From RI-153 sp041391225 (GTDB lineage: Bacteria > Chloroflexota > Anaerolineae > Caldilineales > Caldilineaceae), in the NCBI GenBank assembly GCA_041391225.1, contig JAWKOL010000007.1, positions 214,124 through 278,123 on the forward strand: DNA of 64,000 nucleotides, read 5' to 3'. The stretch's first letter is position 1, and each line of letters starts with the position of its first letter. The notes beneath the pieces were generated by a model. That model did not search any database and was not told the DNA's origin. It was given only the letters and a program-made list of their open reading frames with translations. Shown here piece by piece: positions 28,840 to 37,716 of this stretch. Both the position numbers and the translations under genes were made by a program.

Positions 28840-29383
28840 TGACTTCTTCTCCCTTGTACCAGAACGGCGCAAGGTGCGAAGCCTCCACACCGCGCCGTGC
28901 GGCTTCTTCTTCGAAGTTCTGCAAGTTCTTAAGCGCTTCGAAGGTTGCCTGGGCCACGTTGAGGATGTTGTCGCTGCCCAAGGATTTGGACAGGATATCC
29001 TTGACGCCTGCGGCTTCCACCACAGCGCGCACACCACCGCCGGCGATGACGCCGGTGCCAGGGCTGGCCGGCTTGAGGAAGACCTCACCGGCGCCGAAGC
29101 GGGCTTGCACAGTATGCGGGATGGTAGTCCCCAGCAGATTGATCTCGATCATGTGCTTGCGGGCGCGGTCACTTGCCTTGCGAATCGCATCGGGGACTTC
29201 ACGCGCCTTACCCACACCGACACCGACGCGCCCGTTGTTGTCACCGGCCACGACGACGGCGCGGAAAGCGAAGCGTCGCCCACCTTTGACAACCTTGGCC
29301 GTGCGCGCAATGTGAACAACGCGCTCGTCCAGTTCTTCTCGTTCTTCTCGTTGCTCTCGCCGCCGTTCTCCTCGACGTGCCAT
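28832..29383 (-). CDS. rpsE: Ribosomal protein S5
   Basis: S5 contributes to decoding accuracy and mRNA unwinding on the 30S. The 183-residue protein begins with a charged Arg/Glu-rich extension, then 'ARTAKVVKGGRRFAFRAVVV' (double-stranded RNA-binding domain) and 'PASPGTGVIAGGGVRAVVEA' in the C-terminal domain. The frame is intact and it overlaps rpmD by 8 bases. Confidence 0.95.
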   Translation of the reverse strand: MARRGERRREQREEREELDERVVHIARTAKVVKGGRRFAFRAVVVAGDNNGRVGVGVGKAREVPDAIRKASDRARKHMIEINLLGTTIPHTVQARFGAGEVFLKPASPGTGVIAGGGVRAVVEAAGVKDILSKSLGSDNILNVAQATFEALKNLQNFEEEAARRGVEASHLAPFWYKGEEVNG

Positions 29384-29392
29384 ATGTTCCTC

Positions 29393-29755
29393 CTAGAATT
29401 CCAACCCGCCTTCGCGGCTGGCGTCGGCTAGTGCTTTGATCCGTCCATGATAGCGGTAACCGCCGCGGTCGAAGACGACCTTGTCGATTCCTTTTCCTTC
29501 GCGCTCAGCCAACACCTGACCCACTGCCTTGGCTTGCTCGGTCTTATTTTTGCCGCTCATCATCTCGTTCAGGCCCGGTTCCAACGACGAGGCCGAAACC
29601 AGCGTAGCGCCGGCAGCATCGTCGATGACCTGAGCATAGATGTTGGTCAGGCTGCGGAAGACGTTCAAACGAGGGCGAGCCGGCGTCCCTTCGACGCGGC
29701 GGCGCACCCGGGCATGGCGGCGCTGGCGCGATTGAGCTCGTGTCACTTTTGCCAT
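29393..29755 (-). CDS. rplR: Ribosomal protein L18
   Basis: L18 carries 5S rRNA into the 50S subunit. The 120-residue protein has the basic N-terminal RNA-binding arm 'RRHARVRRRVEGTPARPRLN', then 'VFRSLTNIYAQVIDDAAGAT' and the closing 'FDRGGYRYHGRIKALADASR'. It lies 9 bases before rpsE and 38 after rplF in the usual spc order. Confidence 0.96.
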   Translation of the reverse strand: MAKVTRAQSRQRRHARVRRRVEGTPARPRLNVFRSLTNIYAQVIDDAAGATLVSASSLEPGLNEMMSGKNKTEQAKAVGQVLAEREGKGIDKVVFDRGGYRYHGRIKALADASREGGLEF

Positions 29756-29793
29756 AATGTCGATTCTCCTCAGTTGCTCTCGGCGAGCAGCGA

Positions 29794-30351
29794 TTACTTC
29801 TTACCGCCCTTGCCGGTCTTCCCAGCCTTCTGGCGGACATATTCACCTTGATAGCGCAGGCCCTTGCCCTTGTAGGGTTCCGGCGGGCGCTCCTTGCGGA
29901 TCACCGCAGCCAATTGACCGACTTCTTCTTTGTCGACGCCATTGATGGTGATGGTGCGGCCATCCTTCGACACCTCGAAGTTGATCGTCTTGGTGGGCGG
30001 CGCATATTCAACGGGGTGGCTCTTGCCCACCTGGAGCACCAGGTTCTGCCCCTGCAACTGGGCGCGATAACCCACGCCGTGAACTTCGATCACGCGGCTG
30101 AACCCAGCGGTGACGCCGGTGATCATGTTGGCCAGCAGCGAACGAGTCAGCCCATGCAGCGCCTTGTGATGGCGCAGATCCGTCGGGCGGGTCACCACCA
30201 CTTCGCCGTTCTCCTGTGAAATGCTCATGTCGTGGTTGAACTGACGGCTCAACTCACCCTTGGGGCCTTTCACCTTTACAAAATTTCCTTTGCCAACATC
30301 CACCGTCACATTTGCAGGGACGGGGATCGGCAAGCGTCCAATACGGGACAT
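29794..30351 (-). CDS. rplF: Ribosomal protein L6
   Basis: L6 lies near the factor-binding centre of the 50S. The 185-residue protein starts 'MSRIGRLPIPVPANVTVDVG' and contains the two L6 repeats, the second with 'EVHGVGYRAQLQGQNLVLQV' and the signature 'KEEVGQLAAVIRKERPPEPY'. 'KGKGLRYQGEYVRQKAGKTG' ends the protein with a short basic Lys/Gly tail. The frame is intact. Confidence 0.96.
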   Translation of the reverse strand: MSRIGRLPIPVPANVTVDVGKGNFVKVKGPKGELSRQFNHDMSISQENGEVVVTRPTDLRHHKALHGLTRSLLANMITGVTAGFSRVIEVHGVGYRAQLQGQNLVLQVGKSHPVEYAPPTKTINFEVSKDGRTITINGVDKEEVGQLAAVIRKERPPEPYKGKGLRYQGEYVRQKAGKTGKGGKK

Positions 30352-30365
30352 GGCTTCCTCCTAAG

Positions 30366-30761
30366 CTACCAAACGTTGCAGAGAATTTCGCCGCCAACTT
30401 TTTCGCGGCGAGCCTGACGACCGGTCATCACACCGTTGGGCGTGGACACAATGTTGATGCCCAGTCCACTGCGCACCCACGGGATCTCGCGGTAGCCGAC
30501 ATACATGCGACGACCCGGCTTGCTCACCCGCTGCAGATTGGTGATCACAGGGTCACCTTTGCCCGTGTACTTCAGGCCCATCACCAGATTAGGTTGAGGG
30601 CTTTCATTCGTCACGGTGTAGCCGCTGATGAAGCCTTCGTCTGAAAGAATCTTGGCAATGGCTTCCTTCAGCTTGGAATGCGGCACAGCCACGCGACGAT
30701 GCCGCACCATGGACGCATTGCGTATCCGGGTGAGCATATCCGAAATCGGATCTGTAACCAT
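30366..30761 (-). CDS. rpsH: Ribosomal protein S8
   Basis: S8 is a primary 16S-rRNA binder and in E. coli represses the spc operon. The 131 residues read 'MVTDPISDMLTRIRNASMVR' to the signature 'IVSTPNGVMTGRQARREKVG' and end 'GEILCNVW'. The ATG at 30761 has GGAG 8 bases upstream; the TTG one codon before it is ignored. It follows rpsN after 125 bases. Confidence 0.96.
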   Translation of the reverse strand: MVTDPISDMLTRIRNASMVRHRRVAVPHSKLKEAIAKILSDEGFISGYTVTNESPQPNLVMGLKYTGKGDPVITNLQRVSKPGRRMYVGYREIPWVRSGLGINIVSTPNGVMTGRQARREKVGGEILCNVW

Positions 30762-30886
30762 CAATTTTTCTCCTTACTCTTGCAACTCTGTCTTGTGCAG
30801 AGCTGTAGTTAGTATGCACCTGCGGCTATTCAGGCCGGATTCAGGTGCAGACAAGCTTTATTCAAATAGGCCGTTGTGGCCCAGCG

Positions 30887-31069
30887 TTACCAGCTCGATT
30901 TGACGACGCCGGGGATGTTGCCGTTGTTGGCTTCTTGGCGGAAGCAAATGCGGCAAAGCCCGAAGCGGCGCATGTAGCCACGCGGACGCCCACAGCGGCT
31001 GCAACGATTGTGTACCCGCACATCGAATTTGCGATTCTTTTCGCGGGCGATCATGCTTTTCTTAGCCAC
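30887..31069 (-). CDS. rpsN: Ribosomal protein S14, zinc-binding type Z
   Basis: The 60-residue S14 is the short zinc form: Cys23-x2-Cys26 ('CSRCGRPRG') and Cys39-x2-Cys42 ('FGLCRICFRQEA'). It binds the 30S head. Gram-positive bacteria, Thermus and Chloroflexota commonly carry this form. It lies between rplE and rpsH, as expected. Confidence 0.96.
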   Translation of the reverse strand: MAKKSMIAREKNRKFDVRVHNRCSRCGRPRGYMRRFGLCRICFRQEANNGNIPGVVKSSW

Positions 31070-31166
31070 AGATCTTTCCTCTCTCTGTCAGGGCAAGTGT
31101 GTTCGGCGCCATACAGCCGAACCAATGCGTTCCAAACAATTGCGATCCTAAACGTACGGGCCAATC

Positions 31167-31745
31167 CTAGCGACGCTGGAATGGCATGTCCATCAGCGCC
31201 AGCAGACGTCGTGCTTCTTCGTCGCTGACTGCCGATGTGACGATGGTCACTTCCATGCCGCGGACCTTGTCGATTTCATCGTAGTCGATCTCAGGGAAGA
31301 CCAGTTGCTCGCGCAGGCCCAATGTATAGTTGCCACGACCATCGAAAGCATCGGGTGAGATGCCGCGGAAGTCGCGCTGGCCTGGCAACGCAATGTTGAT
31401 CAACCGATCCAGGAACTCCCACATATGTGCGCCACGCAGTGTCACTTTGGCGCCGATGGGCATTCCTTCGCGCAATTTGAACGTCGCAATCGACTTCTTG
31501 GCCCGGGTAACCACAGGTTTTTGCCCAGTAATGATGGACAGATCGCGGGTGGCCGCATCGATGGCTTTGCTGTTTTGCAGCGCTTCGCCCAGACCGATGT
31601 TGACACTGATCTTTGTGACTCGCGGGACCTGCATCACGTTACTATAAGAAAACTCTTGCATCAGTGCAGGAACAATCTCCTGCCAGTACCGATCTTTCAA
31701 TCGGGGAGTGCGCGCCCCATTTGCCTGGGATCCGTTTTCACTCAT
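31167..31745 (-). CDS. rplE: Ribosomal protein L5
   Basis: L5 binds 5S rRNA and contacts P-site tRNA. The 192-residue protein has 'MQVPRVTKISVNIGLGEALQ', 'SIITGQKPVVTRAKKSIATF', and 'REQLVFPEIDYDEIDKVRGM'. The ATG at 31745 has AGGAG 7 bases upstream; the in-frame codon at 31766 lacks one. It has a polar N-terminal extension of about 14 residues. Confidence 0.95.
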   Translation of the reverse strand: MSENGSQANGARTPRLKDRYWQEIVPALMQEFSYSNVMQVPRVTKISVNIGLGEALQNSKAIDAATRDLSIITGQKPVVTRAKKSIATFKLREGMPIGAKVTLRGAHMWEFLDRLINIALPGQRDFRGISPDAFDGRGNYTLGLREQLVFPEIDYDEIDKVRGMEVTIVTSAVSDEEARRLLALMDMPFQRR

Positions 31746-31814
31746 CTTTTCACTCCTTGCCCGCAAATATCGACGTGTCCGATATCAGGTCAGGCGGTCG
31801 TTAACTGGACGAAA

Positions 31815-32174
31815 CTAGCTGTTGTCGGGTTTGGCCAGCGGATCACCGCTGCGCCGATCGATGCGAATCTTGTCTTCGCCTTCGATGCGATATCCGGCAC
31901 GCGTCGGCTTACCGTCGGTTCCCACCAGTAACACGTTGCTGATGTGAATCGGCGCTTCGCGCTCGATGCGGCCTGTCTGTGTGCGGACACTGGGGCTGCG
32001 GCCCTGGTGCTTGATCACCAGGTTGGCGCCTGCGACCACAACGTAGACCCGGTTGGGATCGTAGCTGCCATCTTTGCGGCGCTTACGTATCACGCGCTGG
32101 ACTTCGCCACGGTGTCCTTTGTCGTTGCCGGCGATCACCTCAACGGTATCGCCTTTGTTGATCTTCGTAGTCAT
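31815..32174 (-). CDS. rplX: Ribosomal protein L24
   Basis: L24 initiates 50S assembly and lies at the tunnel exit. The 119-residue protein begins with the KOW motif, 'INKGDTVEVIAGNDKGHRGE', then 'GANLVIKHQGRSPSVRTQTG'. Its C-terminal end is charged and extends a little past the E. coli protein. The frame is intact. Confidence 0.95.
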   Translation of the reverse strand: MTTKINKGDTVEVIAGNDKGHRGEVQRVIRKRRKDGSYDPNRVYVVVAGANLVIKHQGRSPSVRTQTGRIEREAPIHISNVLLVGTDGKPTRAGYRIEGEDKIRIDRRSGDPLAKPDNS

Positions 32175-32257
32175 GAACTATCTCCTTGCCGTGCTGTGTA
32201 GCTCGAACGGGTGGCTCGACATCTACAGGACAGCATTGCTGCTAAAGGACATTTCTG

Positions 32258-32626
32258 CTAAAGGACCTCGGGCGCCAGGGACACGATCTTCATGAAGCCA
32301 CCATCGCGCAATTCACGCGCCACCGGGCCGAAGATACGGGTACCGCGCGGGTTTTGGTTGTCGTCGATGATCACGGCTGCGTTTTCATCGAAGCGGATGT
32401 AGCTGCCATCGTTGCGGCGCAACGGACGGCGGGTGCGCACGATGACAGCGCGTACCACATCGCCCTTCTTCACCGTACCGGTAGGGCTGGCAGACTTGAC
32501 GGTGGCAACGATGATATCGCCCACACCGCCGTAACGACGGCTACCGCCACCCTTGACGCGGATCGCCAACAGTTCTTTGGCGCCCGTGTTATCGGCTACT
32601 CTGAGCCGGCTTTCTTGCTGAATCAT
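32258..32626 (-). CDS. rplN: Ribosomal protein L14
   Basis: L14 forms an intersubunit bridge. The 122-residue protein is highly conserved: 'MIQQESRLRVADNTGAKELL', 'GDVVRAVIVRTRRPLRRNDG' and 'RIFGPVARELRDGGFMKIVS'. It is a complete, unbroken gene in the usual place between rpsQ and rplX. Confidence 0.97.
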   Translation of the reverse strand: MIQQESRLRVADNTGAKELLAIRVKGGGSRRYGGVGDIIVATVKSASPTGTVKKGDVVRAVIVRTRRPLRRNDGSYIRFDENAAVIIDDNQNPRGTRIFGPVARELRDGGFMKIVSLAPEVL

Positions 32627-32723
32627 CTTGGTTTCTCCCCGTTAGCGGGGCGGGTCAGTCGTGCTAAGTCGGCGAATCCTGGGAAGTGACTCGGACCAAG
32701 CCGGTCATCGAATGGCCGTTGCG

Positions 32724-32981
32724 CTAGACGATTTCCGCCCGTGTCAGAATCTTTTCCAAAAAGAACTGCTTGTCTTTACTGATCGGGCGGCACTCGCGGA
32801 TCTGCACGGTGTCGCCGATGTTGGCATCGTTGGTTTCGTCGTGGGCCTTGTACTTCTTGTGGCTCTTGACGACTTTGCCGTAAAGGGGATGGCGTGCCAC
32901 CCGCTCCACCTGGACAACGATGGTCTTTTCCATCTTGTTGCTGGTGACAACGCCAACCAGCGCTCTTCGTCGTTCTCGCAT
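32724..32981 (-). CDS. rpsQ: Ribosomal protein S17
   Basis: S17 is a primary 16S binder with an OB fold. The 85-residue protein shows 'LVGVVTSNKMEKTIVVQVER', 'HPLYGKVVKSHKKYKAHDE' and 'GDTVQIRECRPISKDKQFFL'. The ATG at 32981 is used because GAGGAG lies just before it; the upstream open frame overlaps rpmC and is not coding. It is 4 bases from rpmC, so the two are coupled. Confidence 0.95.
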   Translation of the reverse strand: MRERRRALVGVVTSNKMEKTIVVQVERVARHPLYGKVVKSHKKYKAHDETNDANIGDTVQIRECRPISKDKQFFLEKILTRAEIV

Positions 32982-32985
32982 ACCT

Positions 32986-33192
32986 CTACTCCTCAGCCTG
33001 GGCGGCCAACTGGCGCTCACGCAGGATCGTTTTGATCCGGGCAATGTCACGGCGCACCTGCAACTTGCGAGCCGTATTGGTCAACTGACCCGTGGCCCTT
33101 TGAAAGCGCAGGTTGAACAATTCCTGGTGGAAATCATCCAGTTTGGTGGCCAGTTCGGCGACGGAGAGATTGCGCAGTTCACTTGCTTTCAT
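32986..33192 (-). CDS. rpmC: Ribosomal protein L29
   Basis: A 68-residue all-helical 50S protein near the tunnel exit: 'MKASELRNLSVAELATKLDD' then 'FHQELFNLRFQRATGQLTNT' and 'RRDIARIKTILRERQLAA'. It lies between rplP (17 bases) and rpsQ (4 bases). Confidence 0.96.
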   Translation of the reverse strand: MKASELRNLSVAELATKLDDFHQELFNLRFQRATGQLTNTARKLQVRRDIARIKTILRERQLAAQAEE

Positions 33193-33209
33193 GGCTAACT
33201 CTCCTCTTC

Positions 33210-33623
33210 TTAGCCTTCGTGACGGGCGATAAACTGGGTTCTCATGGGCAGCTTGTGTGCAGCAAGTCGGAAGGCCTCGCGTGCCTGATCTTCGCGCACG
33301 CCGGCGATCTCGAACAGCACCCGACCGGGCTTGATCACGGCTACCCAGTGATCCACACTTCCCTTACCGGAACCCATACGGGTTTCCGCCGCACGCATGG
33401 TGACGGGCTTGTCGGGGAAGACGCGGATCCAGATCTTGCCACCGCGGCGCAGGTAGCGGACGACGGCGCGACGGGCAGCTTCGATCTGGCGACTGGTCAG
33501 CCACTGGGGATCCAGGGCCTGCAAGCCGTAGGTGCCGAAGGCGATGGTGCTGCCACGCTGGGCCTTACCCCGCATACGTCCACGGTGCATCTTGCGAAAC
33601 TTGACGCGTTTTGGCATCAACAT
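33210..33623 (-). CDS. rplP: Ribosomal protein L16
   Basis: L16 supports the A-site tRNA elbow. The 137-residue protein includes 'MPKRVKFRKMHRGRMRGKAQ', 'IEAARRAVVRYLRRGGKIWI' and 'RMGSGKGSVDHWVAVIKPG'. Two ATG codons (33623, 33617) are possible; the first has the better-spaced GGAG. The frame is intact. Confidence 0.96.
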   Translation of the reverse strand: MLMPKRVKFRKMHRGRMRGKAQRGSTIAFGTYGLQALDPQWLTSRQIEAARRAVVRYLRRGGKIWIRVFPDKPVTMRAAETRMGSGKGSVDHWVAVIKPGRVLFEIAGVREDQAREAFRLAAHKLPMRTQFIARHEG

Positions 33624-33665
33624 AAGTCACTCTCCATCCAACACCGGCGCAAACAGCCGGCGTAG

Positions 33666-34340
33666 TTACTCAGTGGCTACCATTTCAGCGTAGCGGCTGT
33701 GATATTCTTCACCCGGCAGCACTTCACCCTGGTAGACCCAACACTTGACACCAATCACACCATAGGTTGTGTTGGCTTCGGCGGTGCCGTATTCGATGTC
33801 GGCGCGCAGGGTGTGGCGCGGCACCTGGCCTTCGCGGATGCTGTCGACGCGGCCCATTTCGCTGCCGCCCAGACGCCCACCCACGGTGATCATGATGCCT
33901 TCGGCGCCGGAGCGCATGGCCCGCTGTGCGGCCTGCTTCATGGCGCGCTTCCAACTGATGCGGCGCTCCATCTGCTCGGCGACACTTTCGGCCACCAATT
34001 GGGCGTTGATCTCGGGCTTGGTCAGCTCTTTGACGTCGATCTTGGCCTTCTTGCCCGTGAGATCCTGCAGCTCGATGCGCAGTTCGTTGACAGTGGTGCC
34101 CTTGCGCCCGATGATGATGCCAGGCTTGGCCGTGTTGATGATCACGTAGACCTGGTTGGGCTGCCGTTCGATTTCGATGTGGCTGATGCCGGCCTTGGGC
34201 AGACGTTCATTGATCATGCGGCGGATCTCGCGATCCTCGGCCAGACGATCGACATAGTCTTTACCCGTAGCGAACCAGCGGCTCCTGTGCTCTTTGACGA
34301 TTCCAAGTCGGAACCCGAGCGGATGTACTTTGCGTCCCAA
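33666..34340 (-). CDS. rpsC: Ribosomal protein S3 (TTG start)
   Basis: S3 forms part of the mRNA entry tunnel. The 224-residue protein has 'GRKVHPLGFRLGIVKEHRSR', the KH RNA-binding domain with 'GIIIGRKGTTVNELRIELQD', and 'AEGIMITVGGRLGGSEMGRV'. It appears to start with TTG at 34340, directly at the conserved 'GRKVHP', with AAGGAGG 7 bases upstream and no nearby ATG. The frame is intact. Confidence 0.95.
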   Translation of the reverse strand: MGRKVHPLGFRLGIVKEHRSRWFATGKDYVDRLAEDREIRRMINERLPKAGISHIEIERQPNQVYVIINTAKPGIIIGRKGTTVNELRIELQDLTGKKAKIDVKELTKPEINAQLVAESVAEQMERRISWKRAMKQAAQRAMRSGAEGIMITVGGRLGGSEMGRVDSIREGQVPRHTLRADIEYGTAEANTTYGVIGVKCWVYQGEVLPGEEYHSRYAEMVATE

Positions 34341-34408
34341 ACGATGCCTCCTTTTGGCGGTATCTATCCCAACGGTCCATCTCAGTGGATCAACGCGGGG
34401 AGAGATTC

Positions 34409-34747
34409 TTAGTCCAAACGCTCATCGAGCACGATGGTGATGTGAGACGAACGGCGTAACCACGGCTTGAAGCGCCCACGAGCGCCAAACCGCCGCCACT
34501 TGCGTGTGGGTGCTTCATCAGCGTAGATCTTGCTGATAAAGAGATCCTCACGTTCGAGGCCGAAGTTCTCCGTTGCATTGGCCATGGCGCTCTTCAGCGT
34601 CTTGGCCACAATCTGAGCGGCCTTTTGCGGCATGAACTGCAAAAGGGCCAGGGCTTCTTCGGCCTGCTTGCCACGCACTTCGTCGACCACCAGCCGGGTC
34701 TTCTGAGCGCTGATCCCTGTGTACTTGGTAACAGCACGAACTTCCAT
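34409..34747 (-). CDS. rplV: Ribosomal protein L22
   Basis: L22 lines the peptide exit tunnel. The 112-residue protein reads 'AVTKYTGISAQKTRLVVDEV', 'KTLKSAMANATENFGLERED' and the conserved hairpin-region 'APTRKWRRFGARGRFKPWLR' with the final beta strand. It sits between rpsS and rpsC in the S10 order, intact. Confidence 0.96.
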   Translation of the reverse strand: MEVRAVTKYTGISAQKTRLVVDEVRGKQAEEALALLQFMPQKAAQIVAKTLKSAMANATENFGLEREDLFISKIYADEAPTRKWRRFGARGRFKPWLRRSSHITIVLDERLD

Positions 34748-34826
34748 TTCTTCGCTCCCTATGTCTCAACCTATCGCCAACATTCAACTGGAACGGGTGA
34801 CGACGGGCAGTTTCGATATTCCCGGC

Positions 34827-35111
34827 CTAGCGGCGGACACGCGTGCCTTTTTCAGCGCGCACATGGCCGCGGAAGAAGCGTGTGGGTGCAAATTCACCCA
34901 GCTTGTGGCCGACCATGTTCTCGGTGACATAGATCGGCACATGCCGTCGTCCGTCGTGAATCGCCAGGGTATGGCCCACAAACTGGGGGAAGATTGTCGA
35001 GGCGCGCGACCAGGTCTTGATCACCTTGCGTTCGCCGCTGCGATTCATATCTTCGATCTTCTTGAGCAACTTCGGCTCGACGTATGGACCCTTCTTCAAT
35101 GAACGCGACAT
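34827..35111 (-). CDS. rpsS: Ribosomal protein S19
   Basis: S19 pairs with S13 at the top of the 30S head. The 94-residue protein is standard: 'MSRSLKKGPYVEPKLLKKIE', 'KTWSRASTIFPQFVGHTLAI', 'GHKLGEFAPTRFFRGHVRA'. It starts 3 bases after rplB and is probably translationally coupled to it. Confidence 0.97.
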   Translation of the reverse strand: MSRSLKKGPYVEPKLLKKIEDMNRSGERKVIKTWSRASTIFPQFVGHTLAIHDGRRHVPIYVTENMVGHKLGEFAPTRFFRGHVRAEKGTRVRR

Positions 35112-35114
35112 CTC

Positions 35115-35954
35115 TTACCTCCGTTTGCTGCTGCTGCTGCGACGCACGATGTTTTTGTCGGTGCGCTTGTTGGCGCGTGTACGCTTGCCCAACGCCGGCT
35201 TGCCCCAAGGGGTCTTCGGGCCGGGCATACCAATGGGCGAGCGACCTTCACCACCACCATGCGGGTGGGAATTGGGGTCCATCGCGATACCGCGGACGCC
35301 GGGGCGAATACCCAGCCAGCGCTTGCGGCCCGCTTTACCAAGGTTGATGTTGGCGTGATCGGGGTTCGAGACAGTGCCGATAGTGGCCATGCAGGTCATC
35401 TCGATGTAACGAACCTCGCCGCTAGGCAGGCGCACCTGCGCTCGCGGACCTTCCTTGGCGATCAACTGCGCCGATACACCGGCGCTGCGCACCAACTGCC
35501 CACCGCGCCCTGGGTAGAGTTCCACATTGTGGATCTGCGTACCCAGCGGAATCGAGCGAATCGGCATGGCGTTACCGGGGCGCACTTCGGCGTCGGGGCC
35601 CGACATGAGCGAATCGCCCACCTGAATGCCCAACGGGGCGATGATGTAGCGCTTCTCGCCGTCAGCGTAGGTGAGCAGGGCGATGCGGGCGCTGCGGTTC
35701 GGATCGTACTCAATCGAGCTGACCTGTGCAGGCACGCCGAATTTGTTCCGCTTGAAATCGATGATGCGGTAGCGGCGTTTGTGTCCGCCGCCACGGTGAC
35801 GCACCGTGATCGAACCACGGTTGTTACGACCACCGCTCTTCTTCAACGGAGCTACCAACGAACGCTCCGGCTTGCGCGTGGTAATGTCGTCGAATGCAGA
35901 GACGCTCATACCTCGACGGCCGGGCGATGTTGGGCGGTAGATTTTAATGGCCAT
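35115..35954 (-). CDS. rplB: Ribosomal protein L2
   Basis: L2 is needed for subunit joining and peptidyl transfer. The 279-residue protein has 'AIKIYRPTSPGRRGMSVSAF', 'GGRNNRGSITVRHRGGGHKR', and the C-terminal 'GGGEGRSPIGMPGPKTPWGK' loop that enters the peptidyl-transferase centre; the near-universal His of that loop is in 'PHGGGEGRSP'. The frame is intact. Confidence 0.97.
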   Translation of the reverse strand: MAIKIYRPTSPGRRGMSVSAFDDITTRKPERSLVAPLKKSGGRNNRGSITVRHRGGGHKRRYRIIDFKRNKFGVPAQVSSIEYDPNRSARIALLTYADGEKRYIIAPLGIQVGDSLMSGPDAEVRPGNAMPIRSIPLGTQIHNVELYPGRGGQLVRSAGVSAQLIAKEGPRAQVRLPSGEVRYIEMTCMATIGTVSNPDHANINLGKAGRKRWLGIRPGVRGIAMDPNSHPHGGGEGRSPIGMPGPKTPWGKPALGKRTRANKRTDKNIVRRSSSSKRR

Positions 35955-36016
35955 TGTTCCATCTTCTCCTTCTACAATGGCGGCGATCCGGCATTCATCC
36001 GGTCACCGCGCCCAGG

Positions 36017-36307
36017 TTATACACCCTCGAAGTATTGAATGCTGTCTCCGGCGACAAGCGTAACGACAGCCTTCTTCCAGGGGGCTTTGCGAACCACCTT
36101 GCGGCGCCCCACACGGCCGGTCTTGGCCGGCACCACCATCACCCGCACATCCTCAACGGTGACGTTGAAGGCGGTCTCGACGGCGTCCTTGATCTGGAGT
36201 TTGTTGGCACGCATGTCGACTTCGAACGTGAACTTGTTTTGAAAGTCGGCGGCATCGTACGACTTTTCCGTGATGACCGGACGGCGAATTACATCAAAAA
36301 CGTGCAT
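36017..36307 (-). CDS. rplW: Ribosomal protein L23
   Basis: L23 is the docking point for trigger factor and SRP at the tunnel exit. The 96 residues read 'HVFDVIRRPVITEKSYDAAD', 'KLQIKDAVETAFNVTVEDVR', 'KTGRVGRRKVVRKAPWKKAV'. Its ATG shares one base with the rplD stop codon, so the pair is coupled. Confidence 0.96.
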   Translation of the reverse strand: MHVFDVIRRPVITEKSYDAADFQNKFTFEVDMRANKLQIKDAVETAFNVTVEDVRVMVVPAKTGRVGRRKVVRKAPWKKAVVTLVAGDSIQYFEGV

Positions 36308-36963
36308 TATTCAGTCTCCTTTTCCGCTTCCGGTGACCCAAGCCAGCCGTGGATCTGGTCCACCGAATCTTTGGAAAGGACTACGGTGTCGTAGCCAAGC
36401 AGATCCTGGATGTTCAGGTTCGACGCCAGCAGCATTTTCACCTTGGGCAGGTTGCGTGCGCTGCGTTCCACCGGCATGTCGCGCTCCGCCACCACCAACA
36501 GCGTGCTCTTCTCGGCCACACCCAGCGCGCCCAGCGCCTTGACCATTTCCTTGGTCTTGGGCGCTTCCATCTGCCAGGCGTCGATGACCATGATCTGCTC
36601 AGCGCCGGCTTTGACGCTCAACGCGCTACGCAGTGCTGCATGACGCATCTTGCGGGGCATCTTCTTGGCGTAGCTGCGCGGGGTCGGGCCAAAGACGGTG
36701 CCGCCGCCAACCCACTGTGAGGCACGTGTCGAACCCTGGCGGGCGCGGCCAGTACCCTTCTGGCGCCACGGCTTGCGACCACCGCCGCGGACTTCACTGC
36801 GGGTCTTGGTCTTATGTGTACCGGCGCGGGCATTCGCCAATTGACGGACGAGCGCCTGGTGCATGAGGCCCTTGTTGATGGGCGCAGCGAAGACCGCGTC
36901 GCTCAGATCAACCTCACCCACCGTCTGTCCACTCATATTCATAACTGGAAGTTGCATTTTCAT
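36307..36963 (-). CDS. rplD: Ribosomal protein L4
   Basis: L4 lines the exit tunnel and in E. coli represses the S10 operon. The 218-residue protein shows 'ALVRQLANARAGTHKTKTRS', the tunnel loop 'GGGRKPWRQKGTGRARQGST' and 'ASQWVGGGTVFGPTPRSYAK'. AGGAGG lies before ATG 36963, 13 bases after the rplC stop. The frame is intact. Confidence 0.96.
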   Translation of the reverse strand: MKMQLPVMNMSGQTVGEVDLSDAVFAAPINKGLMHQALVRQLANARAGTHKTKTRSEVRGGGRKPWRQKGTGRARQGSTRASQWVGGGTVFGPTPRSYAKKMPRKMRHAALRSALSVKAGAEQIMVIDAWQMEAPKTKEMVKALGALGVAEKSTLLVVAERDMPVERSARNLPKVKMLLASNLNIQDLLGYDTVVLSKDSVDQIHGWLGSPEAEKETE

Positions 36964-36976
36964 CGCCTCCTATCCG

Positions 36977-37603
36977 CTAACCTTTTGTGGCCGAATGGAT
37001 GTACACAAGGCCGTTGCAAGTGACCGGGGACGGCGCCTTTGATGGCGATCAGATTCCGCTCGGGATCCACCAGGGCGATCTTCAGGTTCTGAACCGTCAC
37101 CTGCTTGTTGCCCATTTGACCGGCGCCTTTCGTACCCGGGAAGGTGCGACCTGGCGTCGTACCCGCGCCACGGGAACCGGGCGATGACGATCCGACTGGC
37201 CATGCGTCTTGGGGCCACCGCAGAAGTTGTGCCGCTTCACCGCGCCCGCAAAACCACGTCCTTTCGAAGTGCCGGTTACATCGACCACTTCACCTTCACT
37301 GAACAAATCGGCCTTGATGACATCGCCCAATGTGTACTCCGGCATGTCCTCAAGGCGCACTTCCTGCAGGTGACGCAGGGCCGGCGCGCCTGCTTTGCGC
37401 AGGTGGCCCATCTCACCCTTTGTAATTTTGCGCTCCGCCACCTCGTCAAAACCAATCTGAACGGCGTTGTAGCCGTCCGTATCACTCGTTTTGACTTGGG
37501 TGACGGCAGCAGGGACCGGCTTCAATCACTGTCACCGGTACCACAACCCGCTCGGATCGAAGAGCTGGGTCATCCCTACTTTCTTACCAAGAATACCTTT
37601 CAC
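36977..37603 (-). CDS. rplC: Ribosomal protein L3 (about four frameshifts)
   Basis: L3 is an early-assembly 50S protein close to the peptidyl-transferase centre. The gene starts at GTG 37603 (GGGAGG upstream) with 'KGILGKKVGMTQLFDPSG', then needs corrections near 37553, 37512, 37182 and 37010. Pieces in different frames give 'VVPVTVIEAGPC', 'VTQVKTSDTDGYNAVQIGFD', 'GFAGAVKRHNFCGGPKTHGQ', 'GAGTTPGRTFPGTKGAGQMG' and the end 'GLVYIHSATKG'. Everything is present once the frames are joined, so this is a functional gene with clustered sequence errors. It lies between rpsJ and rplD. Confidence 0.88.
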
Positions 37604-37716
37604 ATGTTCCTCCCGGACTGACGGTAGAGCCAGAATGTTTCTGGTCGTGCCACATCATCCAGCAATAGTGTTTTTAAGGCGCCGGAGGCAAAACCTCAAT
37701 TGCGCAATGCAAACAA

